A stretch of DNA of 64,000 bases, from positions 2,232,001-2,296,000 of the forward strand of contig OW818656.1 in assembly GCA_942492965.1 (NCBI GenBank), read 5' to 3'. The first letter of the stretch is position 1, and every line of letters begins with the position of its first letter. The translations under genes and the position numbers were made by a program. This DNA is from Sphingosinicella sp942492965 (GTDB lineage: Bacteria; Pseudomonadota; Alphaproteobacteria; Sphingomonadales; Sphingomonadaceae). Shown piece after piece: positions 1-8,016 of this stretch. The notes beneath the pieces were generated by a model. It worked only from the letters and a program-made list of their open reading frames with translations. It searched no databases and was not told where the DNA came from.

Positions 1-120
1 GCCCTATCTCTATCCCGATAGCCTGACATCAGATTTGAGGCCCCGTTCATGCCGGTCGGTAGGGCGAGGTATTGAGCTTTCTGGCAAGCGCTCAAGATGT
101 TCCAAGGAACAGGAGACGTG
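1..120. other. Upstream leader of the aromatic cluster
   Basis: No recognisable gene lies here. A short plus-strand frame open from the window edge ends at about 120 and could be the tail of a truncated upstream gene, but it matches no family I know. An AGGAG at 111-115 is the ribosome binding site of the dioxygenase gene that follows. The promoter of the cluster may lie outside the window. Confidence 0.4.
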
Positions 121-1332
121 ATGATGGATACCACCTTGACGATGGCCGATACCACTCCTGGCAGCCCGGTTATCTGGCCGGCCAAGGCGAACCACGTGCC
201 GAAGGATATTTTCGTTCGTTCCGATATCTTCGAGCGGGAGCTCGAGCGGCTCTTTTACGGCAACGAATGGCTTTTGGTGGCGCACGAGGCGGAAATTCCG
301 AACAAGGGTGATTTCAAGACCGCCAAGATCGGGCGAGTACCCCTGTTGATCACCCGGGATAAGGATGGCGAGGTCAATGTCTTGTATAATGCCTGCTCGC
401 ATCGCGGCGCGCAGGTGGAGACCGCGGCCTCCGGTAACAAATCCCGGTTCGACTGCCCCTATCATCGCTGGCTGTTTGACGCGAAGGGCGAATTGATCGG
501 CTGCCCTAACAAGCCGGGCGATTTTCCGGACGGCTTCGAGCGCAAGAATTTCCCGCTGGCCCGGCCGCGCTTCGCCATCGTGCATGGGCTGATTCTGGTG
601 ACGCTCGGCCGCAACGCCCCGCCGATTGATGACTATCTCGACGGTCTGCACGACTATATCGCTGAGGTCCTGGGGGGTGACGGGCGATTGCGGCTTCTGG
701 GCTATCAGAAGGTGGTCCTGCAGGCGAACTGGAAGACCTATGCGGACAATTGCACCTATCATGCGGGACTGCTGCATACCGCGTTCCAGATGCTGGACTG
801 GCAGGGCGGCAAAGGGTTCCAGCTCGCCAATGACCGCGGACATCGGGTCTATGTGGGCGAGTTGTCGCTGCCGAAATCGACCGCCCGCCTCAATGACCCG
901 TCGCTTCTGGATTTCAAGAGCGGGGGGGACCGAAAGCGCGGTTCGGCCAGTGTGCGGCTGTTTCCGATTTCCGGCATGACCAAGCATTTAGACTCGATCG
1001 CCATTCGCTTCGGCAATCCGCTGACGGTGGACACGACCGAGATCCATTACGCCTATTTCGCTCATGTCGATGACGACGCGGAGCTGATCCGCCATCGGGT
1101 GCGCCAGGCGTCGAATCTTCTGGGTCCGTGCGGCATGGTAAGCATGGAGGACGCGGCGATCTTCCACCGGCTGCACAGCGGCAGTAATACGCCGGGCGAC
1201 GCGATCTTTCTGAAGGGGGTGAAGAACGAGGCCGTGATCCCCACCGAATTCGCCCAGAACGACGAATCCTCGAATCTGCCGGGCTGGGAATATTACCGCA
1301 ATATCATGGGTTACGAAAAGGAGCCGGCATGA
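121..1332 (+). CDS. Rieske ring-hydroxylating dioxygenase, alpha subunit
   Basis: This is the catalytic subunit of an aromatic-ring cis-dihydroxylating oxygenase (403 aa). The N-terminal Rieske domain carries the 2Fe-2S motif C92-X-H94 and C112-X2-H115. The C-terminal domain has the mononuclear iron ligands H214 and H219 in NCTYHAGLLH, and a likely D344 in SMEDAAIF. The start at 121 is chosen because AGGAG sits 5 bases upstream; the frame is open back to 97 without a better site. The stop overlaps the beta-subunit start (ATGA), so the two are translationally coupled. The downstream cis-diol dehydrogenase and extradiol dioxygenase fit a meta-cleavage pathway for an aromatic acid or arylamine. 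No ferredoxin or reductase gene is nearby, so electrons must come from elsewhere. The exact substrate cannot be read from sequence. Confidence 0.93.
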   Translation: MMDTTLTMADTTPGSPVIWPAKANHVPKDIFVRSDIFERELERLFYGNEWLLVAHEAEIPNKGDFKTAKIGRVPLLITRDKDGEVNVLYNACSHRGAQVETAASGNKSRFDCPYHRWLFDAKGELIGCPNKPGDFPDGFERKNFPLARPRFAIVHGLILVTLGRNAPPIDDYLDGLHDYIAEVLGGDGRLRLLGYQKVVLQANWKTYADNCTYHAGLLHTAFQMLDWQGGKGFQLANDRGHRVYVGELSLPKSTARLNDPSLLDFKSGGDRKRGSASVRLFPISGMTKHLDSIAIRFGNPLTVDTTEIHYAYFAHVDDDAELIRHRVRQASNLLGPCGMVSMEDAAIFHRLHSGSNTPGDAIFLKGVKNEAVIPTEFAQNDESSNLPGWEYYRNIMGYEKEPA

Positions 1333-1823
1333 CCGAGGTGACAATGGCGGCACTTGCGGAAATCGACGCCCTTCAGATGCGCTATATCGCGGCGCTGGAC
1401 GCCGGGGATATGGACGGATGGCTGGACTGCTTCAGCGCGCGGGAAGATGCCTCCTATATCCTGACCACGGCGGAAAGCGTCAAAGCCGATCTGCCCATGG
1501 CGCTGATCATGGATGACAATCGCAGTCGGCTGAAGGATCGCATCACCTATGTCACCCGGATCTGGAAAGGCATTTTCGCGCCTTACGCGACCCGGCATTT
1601 CGTGCAGCGGACAGCCTGCCGGCCACTGGGTGAGGCGCTTTATGCGGTGGAGAGCAATTTTCTGGTGGTGACCACCCCGTCGGAGACCGGCCGGGCGGCG
1701 CTCTTTTCCACCGGCATTTATGAGGATTGCATCGAGCTTGATGCTGCCGGTGCCCGCCTGCGGTCGAAGAAGGTTGTGACGGATACCACCGTGATCGAGA
1801 GATTCATGGTTTACCCGATCTGA
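1329..1823 (+). CDS. Ring-hydroxylating dioxygenase, beta subunit
   Basis: A 164-aa NTF2/SnoaL-like protein of the size and character of the small subunits that pair with Rieske alpha subunits in alpha3beta3 hexamers. Visible hallmarks are the opening helix (ALAEIDALQMRYIAALD), the aromatic-rich sheet with RHFVQRT and the C-terminal strand ending KKVVTDTTVIERFMVYPI. It has no catalytic metal site and is structural, as usual in the family. It begins inside the stop codon of the alpha subunit (ATGA), which supports stoichiometric production. Confidence 0.88.
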   Translation: MTEVTMAALAEIDALQMRYIAALDAGDMDGWLDCFSAREDASYILTTAESVKADLPMALIMDDNRSRLKDRITYVTRIWKGIFAPYATRHFVQRTACRPLGEALYAVESNFLVVTTPSETGRAALFSTGIYEDCIELDAAGARLRSKKVVTDTTVIERFMVYPI

Positions 1824-1885
1824 GGGAGCGATCGCCCGGCTCGGATCATCCAATTCCATTGGGAAAAGTTAAGAGGACGCGTTCC

Positions 1886-3220
1886 ATGAACCATAATGCC
1901 TTCTGGCATCCGATGCTTCACCCGGCCGATCAAAAGGCGCTGGAGCCCGTCCAGATTTGTTCGGGCGACGGTGTTTATGTGAAGGATGATCAGGGAAATG
2001 TGCTTTTGGATGCGGGGGCAGGGCTGTGGTGTGTGAATGTTGGTCACAATCGTCAGGAAATCAAGCAAGCGATCGCCAAGCAGCTCGATGAGCTGGAATA
2101 TTTCCAGCTGTTCAGTGGCCTCTATCATCCCCGCGCGGCTGAGCTCGCTATCCTGCTGATGGACTTCGCCGGTCATGAGAATATGAAGCGGGCGGTGTTC
2201 AGTTCGGGGGGGTCCGACGCTGTGGAGACCGCCCTCAAACTGGCGCGGCAATATCACCGGGTGAACGGGCAGCCGACACGCACCAAATTCATTTCCCTGA
2301 AACAGGGTTATCACGGGACCCATTTCGGCGGCACCTCGATTAATGGCGAGAGTGTGTACCGGCGTAACTACGAGCCCCTGTTGCCGGGCTGCTTTCAGCT
2401 GACGTCGCCCTGGACCTACCGCAACTCCTGGACCAGCGACCCGGAAGAGCTAGGGATATTATGCGCGGCGGAGCTGGAGCGGGAAATCCAGTATCAGGGG
2501 CCGGAAACGGTGGCGGCCTTCATTGCCGAACCGGTGCAGGGCGCGGGTGGCGTCATCGTGCCGCCGGCCAATTACTGGCCGCTGGTGCGGCAAATCTGCG
2601 ATCAATATGGCGTGTTGCTGGTGGCGGACGAGGTGATCACCGGCTTCGGCCGGACCGGCAGCCTGTTCGGCTGCCGTGCCTGGGGGGTGAAGCCGGACAT
2701 CATGTGTTTGGCGAAGGGGCTTTCATCGGGTTACATCCCGCTTGGCGCGACCCTGGTCAATGAGAAGATCGAGAATGCCTTCGAAGCCAATCGGGATTTC
2801 GGCGGCACCATCATGCATGGCTATACCTATGCGGGGCATCCCGTCGCCTGTGCCGCCGGGCTGGCATCGCTGAATATCGTTGTGCGTGAGAATCTGGCGG
2901 AAAATGCTGCGGTCCAGGGCGAAACCCTGATGCGGCTTGTGAAGCCGCTGGAAGCGGCATTTCCCTTTGTCGGTGAAGTCCGGGGCAAGGGCCTGATGTT
3001 GGCTATCGAACTGGTGGCGGACAAAGACAGCAAGGCGCCGATCGATCCCAAAACCAAGCTGGCGGACAGGATAACAGTGGCGGCGCGGCAAGCCGGTGTG
3101 CTGGTGCGGCCGGTGGGCAACAAGATTATTCTGTCGCCGCCGCTGATCTTCCAGCAGGCGCATTCTGAACAGCTGGCGGAAGCGCTGTTCACCGCTTGTC
3201 ATGCGGTGGGGCCGGTATGA
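1886..3220 (+). CDS. Class III (omega-amino acid/amine) PLP aminotransferase
   Basis: A PLP-dependent class III aminotransferase of normal length (444 aa). Visible features are the N-terminal FWHPMLHP opening typical of beta-alanine/omega-amine:pyruvate transaminases, the SSGGSDAVETALKLAR cofactor loop, the ADEVITGFGRTG segment with the PLP-pairing Asp, and the Schiff-base lysine K277 in CLAKGLSSGY. The ATG at 1886 is preferred because AAGAGGA lies about 8 bases upstream; a TTG at 1859 lacks support. Its position between the dioxygenase pair and the cis-diol dehydrogenase is unusual and suggests that the substrate, or a side chain of it, carries a primary amine or beta-amino group. It could also act on an intermediate after ring cleavage. 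Confidence 0.9.
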   Translation: MNHNAFWHPMLHPADQKALEPVQICSGDGVYVKDDQGNVLLDAGAGLWCVNVGHNRQEIKQAIAKQLDELEYFQLFSGLYHPRAAELAILLMDFAGHENMKRAVFSSGGSDAVETALKLARQYHRVNGQPTRTKFISLKQGYHGTHFGGTSINGESVYRRNYEPLLPGCFQLTSPWTYRNSWTSDPEELGILCAAELEREIQYQGPETVAAFIAEPVQGAGGVIVPPANYWPLVRQICDQYGVLLVADEVITGFGRTGSLFGCRAWGVKPDIMCLAKGLSSGYIPLGATLVNEKIENAFEANRDFGGTIMHGYTYAGHPVACAAGLASLNIVVRENLAENAAVQGETLMRLVKPLEAAFPFVGEVRGKGLMLAIELVADKDSKAPIDPKTKLADRITVAARQAGVLVRPVGNKIILSPPLIFQQAHSEQLAEALFTACHAVGPV

Positions 3221-3233
3221 CGATCGTGTTCGC

Positions 3234-4028
3234 ATGGTCGAGAGGGGGACGGTGAGATCTTTCCATGGCAGGACGGTCCTCGTGACCGGCGCGGCGCAAG
3301 GGATCGGCCGCGCCACGGCCCTGCGCATGGCTCGGGATGGGGCCCGGGTGGCGCTTGTCGATCGGGTGGTGGACGCTTGCGAGAGCGTCTGCGCGGAGGC
3401 CATGGCCCTGGAGGGAGAGGCGATGGTGATCGGCGCTGATCTCGAGACCAAGGCGGGCGTCGACAGCATGATCGAGCAAGTGCAGGCAGCCTTCGGTGTG
3501 ATCGATATCGCCGTGCATAATGTCGGCGGCACCATGTGGACCAAGCCGTTTTGGGAATATGCGGATGCGGAAATCACCCAGGAAATTTCCCGCTCGCTTT
3601 GGCCGACCCTGCGCTGTTGCCGGGCGGTCGTGCCGGTGATGCTGGGGCAGGGACATGGGGCGATCGTCAATGTCGGTTCGGTTGCCACCCGGGGCATTTA
3701 TCGAGTGCCCTATGCCGCGGCCAAGGGCGGCGTGCATGCCATGACCGTCGCTATGGCCATGGAGCTGGCGGAACATAATATTCGGGTCAATTGCGTGGCT
3801 CCGGGCGCCATCGCCGCCAACCGGGTGATTCCGCGCAAGACCGCGCCGAACACGCCACAAGAACAGCAATGGCACAGGGATGTCATAGATCAAACCCTGA
3901 GGGACAGCTTTCAGAAGCGTTTAGGCACGGCCGAAGAGGTCGCCGGCGCGATTGCCTTTCTCGCGTCTGATGATGCTGCCCATATGACCGGCCAGGTGGT
4001 TTGCGTGGCCGGGGGCGGCATCAATTAA
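3234..4028 (+). CDS. BenD-like cis-dihydrodiol dehydrogenase (SDR)
   Basis: A short-chain dehydrogenase (about 264 aa) that should oxidise the cis-dihydrodiol made by the dioxygenase to a catechol-type product. It has the TGAAQGIGRA cofactor loop, the YAAAK catalytic Tyr-Lys pair and an NVGGTMWTKPFWEY segment that strongly recalls benzoate-diol dehydrogenase (BenD/XylL). ATRGIYRVPYAAAKGGVHA and RVNCVAPGAI are also BenD-like. The start is uncertain: ATG 3201 overlaps the aminotransferase end, ATG 3234 is used here, and GTG 3252 follows a purine-rich stretch and is also plausible. The BenD resemblance is from memory of the family. Confidence 0.85.
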   Translation: MVERGTVRSFHGRTVLVTGAAQGIGRATALRMARDGARVALVDRVVDACESVCAEAMALEGEAMVIGADLETKAGVDSMIEQVQAAFGVIDIAVHNVGGTMWTKPFWEYADAEITQEISRSLWPTLRCCRAVVPVMLGQGHGAIVNVGSVATRGIYRVPYAAAKGGVHAMTVAMAMELAEHNIRVNCVAPGAIAANRVIPRKTAPNTPQEQQWHRDVIDQTLRDSFQKRLGTAEEVAGAIAFLASDDAAHMTGQVVCVAGGGIN

Positions 4029-4059
4029 TTTCATTCACGAATGGATCCGGGGGGCACCG

Positions 4060-5028
4060 ATGCAGATTACGCAACTTGGATATTTGGGCGCGGAAACCAC
4101 CGACGTTGGTGCCTGGCGGCGGTTTGCCGGTGACTTTCTGGGGATGCAGATTGATGGCGACGATCGTCTGACACTGCGCATGGACGAGCGGGCGCAGCGC
4201 GTGCTGGTCGAGCCTTCGAACCGCAACGGTCTGGGGTTCTTGGGCTTTGAGGTCGCAAGCGAAGGCGCGTTGCGGGCTCGGGCGGCGGATCTTGCAGCGG
4301 CCGGGGTGGAGGTTCACGAGATTCAGCGGGAAGAATTGGCGCGGCGGCAAGTGGCGAAGGCGATCTGGTTTCTGGATCCCGACGGCAATCGTATCGAGAT
4401 TTATACGGGCCCGACGGATGCGACGATGCCCTTTACGCCGTCCCGGCCGATCGGCGGCTTTCGTACAGGAGAGCTGGGTGTGGGGCATGTGGCCCTGAAG
4501 ACCGACAATTTTGAGGCGATGGAGCGTTTCTACCGCTATGTCCTGAAATTCCAGTTGAGCGACTTCCTGGCGGAGGAGCCTTTTCGCGCGGCCTTTTTTC
4601 ATGTCAATCCGCGGCATCACACGCTGGCCATCATTGGTTCGCCGGAACGTGGCGTGCATCATGTCATGATCGAATATGTCTTCTTGGATGATGTCGGGCG
4701 CCTTTATGATATGGCGCAGGAAGAGCCTGATCTGGTGACCGTGACCCTTGGTCGCCATTCCAATGACCATATGTTTTCATTCTATTCCCGCACGCCGAGC
4801 GACTTCATGATCGAAACCGGCTGGGGCGGACGGCTGGTTGATGACACGACCTGGAAGCCCAAGGTGCTTTATGGTCCCAGTATTTGGGGTCATGAGCGCA
4901 GCTGGTTACCGCCCGAGGCGCAAGCATCGGCCCGCCGGCAGCGCACCCTGGCGGCGGAACGTGGTGTGCTCGAACCAACGGAGGTTATTCCCTCCAACGC
5001 ATTTAACCTTGAACGTCTGAAGGACTAG
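4060..5028 (+). CDS. Type I extradiol (catechol meta-cleavage) dioxygenase
   Basis: A 322-aa vicinal-oxygen-chelate protein with two tandem VOC modules, as in BphC/2,3-dihydroxybiphenyl and catechol 2,3-dioxygenases. Candidate Fe(II) ligands lie in the second module: His in GVGHVALKTDN, His in PRHHTLAII, and Glu in DFMIETGWGG. The family opens the ring next to a vicinal diol with O2. The gene follows the cis-diol dehydrogenase by about 30 bases and precedes the lipocalin-like gene by 3 bases, so it is co-transcribed. A GGGGGG stretch upstream of ATG 4060 supports the start. Confidence 0.9.
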   Translation: MQITQLGYLGAETTDVGAWRRFAGDFLGMQIDGDDRLTLRMDERAQRVLVEPSNRNGLGFLGFEVASEGALRARAADLAAAGVEVHEIQREELARRQVAKAIWFLDPDGNRIEIYTGPTDATMPFTPSRPIGGFRTGELGVGHVALKTDNFEAMERFYRYVLKFQLSDFLAEEPFRAAFFHVNPRHHTLAIIGSPERGVHHVMIEYVFLDDVGRLYDMAQEEPDLVTVTLGRHSNDHMFSFYSRTPSDFMIETGWGGRLVDDTTWKPKVLYGPSIWGHERSWLPPEAQASARRQRTLAAERGVLEPTEVIPSNAFNLERLKD

Positions 5029-5031
5029 CCC

Positions 5032-5511
5032 ATGACCGATGGGAACGACATGATCGCGGCACAGATTAAAGGCCTTTGGTCGCTCGTGTCGATGGAGCAA
5101 CGCTATGACGACGGCCGCGTCGTCTATCCCTTCGGGCAGGATGTTGAGGGCCGCATTTTCTATGGCGCGGACGGGGTCATGTTTACGGCCATTCAGAAAG
5201 GCCGCCGCAAGCCCTTCACCACGGGCAAGCAATGGACCGCCAGTCCGGAGGAAAAGGCCGCTGCCTATAACGACTATCTGACCTATTTCGGGCATTACCG
5301 GGTCAGCGGGGACCAGGTGACGCATTTCATCGAAATCAGCCTGTTTCCGGACTGGATCGGCAATTGCCAGATCCGTCGCTTTCGCTTTGAAGATGGCCTT
5401 CTGTGCCTGAGCGCGCGGCTGGAAGACGGTACGAGCGAGGCCCGCAACGCCCTGATGATCTGGGCGCGGACGCCGGAAAACCCATCAGAGCAACCCTCCA
5501 GCGCCGAGTAA
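5032..5511 (+). CDS. Lipocalin-like domain protein
   Basis: A 159-aa protein resembling the lipocalin-like family often found beside aromatic and polyketide catabolic genes (GLWSLVSMEQRYDDGRVVYP followed by a GRIFYGADGVMFTAI strand). No catalytic motif is known for it; a small-molecule binding or chaperone role for a pathway intermediate is inferred from the fold alone. AAGGA 8 bases before ATG 5032 supports the start. It sits between the ring-cleavage dioxygenase and the hydrolase with 3-5 base gaps, inside the same operon. Confidence 0.75.
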   Translation: MTDGNDMIAAQIKGLWSLVSMEQRYDDGRVVYPFGQDVEGRIFYGADGVMFTAIQKGRRKPFTTGKQWTASPEEKAAAYNDYLTYFGHYRVSGDQVTHFIEISLFPDWIGNCQIRRFRFEDGLLCLSARLEDGTSEARNALMIWARTPENPSEQPSSAE

Positions 5512-5516
5512 CCATC

Positions 5517-6335
5517 ATGAATGATCCTGAAATCGGTCAAAGCGTTATCGCCAATGGCCTGGCCACCAACTATCTCGACCAAGGCAGCGGGGAGCCGGTC
5601 ATCCTCATTCACGGCTCTGGTCCCGGGGTGACGGGCTATGCCAACTGGCGGCTGACGATTCCCGCCCTAGCCGAAAAATACCGGGTCCTTGCGCCGGATA
5701 TGGCCGGCTTCGGCTATACCGAACGCAAGCCTGACACGACCTATAATCTCGAATTCTGGATGGCGCATCTGTGCGGCTTCATGGACGCCCTGAAGATTGA
5801 GCGGGCCCGCTTTGTCGGTAACTCCTTCGGCGGCGCGCTTACCCTGGCCTTTGCCACGCGTTATCCGGAACGGGTGGATCGCCTTGTCCTGATGGGCTCG
5901 GTCGGCACCGAATTCGAGCTGACACCGGGGCTGGACGCGGTGTGGGGGTATGAACCCTCGGAAGAAAATATGCGTGCACTGGTATATTCCTTCGCCTATC
6001 GCACCGATTTCATTACCGATGACCTGATCCGTTCGCGCTATGCGGCCAGCCGGCGACCCGGCTATCAGGAAAGCTATGCCGCGCTGTTTCCCGCGCCGCG
6101 GCAACGGCATATCAACGCGCTGTCGACGCCGGAGGCGAGCCTGTGTGCCCTGCCGCATCGGGTGTTGATCGTTCACGGACGTGACGACCGGATCATTCCG
6201 CTTTCCAGCAGTCTGAAGCTTCATCAATTGATCCCGCATTCCGACCTGCATGTGTTTGGCGAATGCGGGCATTGGACGCAGATCGAGAAAAATGCGCAGT
6301 TTTTGACCTTGGTCCGGGACTTTTTCGCGCAGTAA
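5517..6335 (+). CDS. Meta-cleavage product hydrolase (alpha/beta hydrolase)
   Basis: A 272-aa alpha/beta hydrolase of the C-C bond hydrolase type (DmpD/XylF/BphD-like). It shows an HGSGPG oxyanion segment, the nucleophile S103 in VGNSFGGAL, an acid Asp in VHGRDDRIIP (about residue 222) and the catalytic His in GECGHWTQIE (about residue 252). Such enzymes split the ring-fission product of an extradiol dioxygenase into a 2-hydroxydienoate and a carboxylic acid, which fits its place after one. The start ATG 5517 lies 5 bases after the preceding stop; the longer frame from 5403 overlaps the lipocalin gene and is rejected. No hydratase or aldolase for the next steps is in the window. Confidence 0.88.
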   Translation: MNDPEIGQSVIANGLATNYLDQGSGEPVILIHGSGPGVTGYANWRLTIPALAEKYRVLAPDMAGFGYTERKPDTTYNLEFWMAHLCGFMDALKIERARFVGNSFGGALTLAFATRYPERVDRLVLMGSVGTEFELTPGLDAVWGYEPSEENMRALVYSFAYRTDFITDDLIRSRYAASRRPGYQESYAALFPAPRQRHINALSTPEASLCALPHRVLIVHGRDDRIIPLSSSLKLHQLIPHSDLHVFGECGHWTQIEKNAQFLTLVRDFFAQ

Positions 6336-6379
6336 CCGCGTGGCGATAACATTAGCCCCGAGAACGTAGAGGCATAAGA

Positions 6380-7816
6380 ATGATTGAGCGTGAGCAGCTT
6401 GAAAAATCTATCCCGTTCAGCAGCTATGTTGGCGTGGGACTGGGCGCGATCATCGGCATTGGCTGGGCGATGTATAGCGGCCAGTGGCTCACAGATGGCG
6501 GGCCGGTCGGGGCCATACTTGCTTTTTTGCTTTGCGGCTTGCTACTGATCCCGGTCGGCCTTTGTTATGCCGAACTGACCTCGGCCCTGCCCGTGGCAGG
6601 GGGTGAGTTGGCCTTCACCTACAAGGCTTTCGGGCCCCTGACCGCCTTTTTGACCGGCTGGGCGATCGCCCTCAGCTATATCGCCATCACGCCGTTTGAA
6701 ACCATCGCCATCGGGGTGCTGACAGAATCCATGATCCCGTCGCTGACCTCATCCACACTCTATCATGTGGGGGATTATCGGGTCGGCTGGTCGACCATTT
6801 TGCCGGGCTTGATCGTCGGGATCTATTTGATCTGGCTGAATTACCGCGCGGCGGCGAGTTCGACTCGCGTGCAATTGTGGATCGTCTATGGCCTGGCGCT
6901 GTGTTCCGCCATTTTCATAATTGCTGCCATCACCAAGGGGCATATCAGCAATCTGACGCCCATGTTCGCGCATGAGGGCAACATCTGGGTGGCGGCGCCG
7001 GCCTCGATCATCTCAGTGCTGGTTGTCGCGCCCTATTTCATGGCTGGCTTCGATACCATCTCCCAGGCAGCGGAAGAGAGCGGGGTCAGCATGAAACCGC
7101 GGGAACTGGGCCTGGCCATCATGGTGTGCATCGTGCTGGGGGCGCTGTTCTATGTGCTGATCATTCTGGCGATGGCAATGAGTGTGTCCTCGGACCAGTT
7201 GAAGGCGATCATGCGGGCGAAGGACGTGATGCCCACGGCTGAGGTTTTCAGGGTTGCCTTCGGCTATGAATGGGCGGCCAAGCTTGTGCTACTGGCGGCG
7301 CTGCTCGGGCTGGTTTCTACTCTCAACGGCTTTTATATCGCGTCGTCCCGGCTGTTGTTTTCACTCGGCCGGGCCGGCCTGCTGCCGCACTGGTTCGCCA
7401 AACTGCATGGCAAGCATCAGACCCCTAGCAATGCCATTCTGTTTGTCGGCGGGATTTCGCTGCTCGGGCCCTTTGTCGGCCAGTCGGCGTTGGTGCCCAT
7501 CGTCAACAGCGGGTCGCTGACCTTTGCTATGTCGCTACTGATGACTTGCCTTGCGACCATTCGCCTGCGCAAGAGCCACCCGGACATGCCGCGTCCTTAC
7601 CGTGCCGGTCCCGCGACCATTTACGCTGGGGCGGCGGTTTCTGCGCTGGTGGTGTCGCTAATGGTCATTCCCGGCAGCCCGGGCCTTCTGGCGCCGAGGG
7701 AATTTCTGATCATCGCCGGCTGGATGCTGTTCGGCTTCCTTGGCTATCTCCTTCGTCGCAGACGGCGGGATCTCACTCGGCAGCAGCAGACCTATCTGCT
7801 GCTGGGGGATTTTTAG
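6380..7816 (+). CDS. APC-family amino acid/amine permease
   Basis: A 478-aa inner-membrane protein with about 12 hydrophobic segments and the APC superfamily opening (YVGVGLGAIIGIGWAMYSG, with the glycine-rich first helix) and CYAELTSALPVAGGELAF in helix 2. It probably imports an amino acid or amine by proton or substrate exchange. Being last of the tight run behind an aminotransferase and aromatic genes, it supports the idea that the pathway substrate is an aromatic amine or amino acid. Substrate choice cannot be predicted further. Confidence 0.87.
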   Translation: MIEREQLEKSIPFSSYVGVGLGAIIGIGWAMYSGQWLTDGGPVGAILAFLLCGLLLIPVGLCYAELTSALPVAGGELAFTYKAFGPLTAFLTGWAIALSYIAITPFETIAIGVLTESMIPSLTSSTLYHVGDYRVGWSTILPGLIVGIYLIWLNYRAAASSTRVQLWIVYGLALCSAIFIIAAITKGHISNLTPMFAHEGNIWVAAPASIISVLVVAPYFMAGFDTISQAAEESGVSMKPRELGLAIMVCIVLGALFYVLIILAMAMSVSSDQLKAIMRAKDVMPTAEVFRVAFGYEWAAKLVLLAALLGLVSTLNGFYIASSRLLFSLGRAGLLPHWFAKLHGKHQTPSNAILFVGGISLLGPFVGQSALVPIVNSGSLTFAMSLLMTCLATIRLRKSHPDMPRPYRAGPATIYAGAAVSALVVSLMVIPGSPGLLAPREFLIIAGWMLFGFLGYLLRRRRRDLTRQQQTYLLLGDF

Positions 7817-8016
7817 CGGCCCGGCGTTGATGGCCATGTGATGAAAATGGCCCCGCGGTGACACGGTCAAGCCATGAACAACCTGCGAAACGTCTGCGCG
7901 ATGCCATAGCGGGTGCGGTCGCGCGCCGATCGACCAGACCAAATCTTTGACTTGATCGGACAAGTCGTCACCGCCCCGGCGCGCCACAGTGACTCTTCCT
8001 CTTTCAAGGAACGGCC
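7817..8016. promoter_or_regulatory. Intergenic region before the amidohydrolase
   Basis: A 200-base gap with no gene. It contains an inverted repeat GACTTG-ATCGGA-CAAGTC at 7949-7966, a possible regulator site or small hairpin upstream of the amidohydrolase. AAGGA just before ATG 8017 is that gene's ribosome binding site. No clear promoter could be assigned. Confidence 0.3.

Noticed and set aside
10..987. A 325-aa open frame on the minus strand
   Set aside because: It is antisense to the Rieske alpha subunit, which has all metal ligands; the frame has no motif or ribosome binding site.
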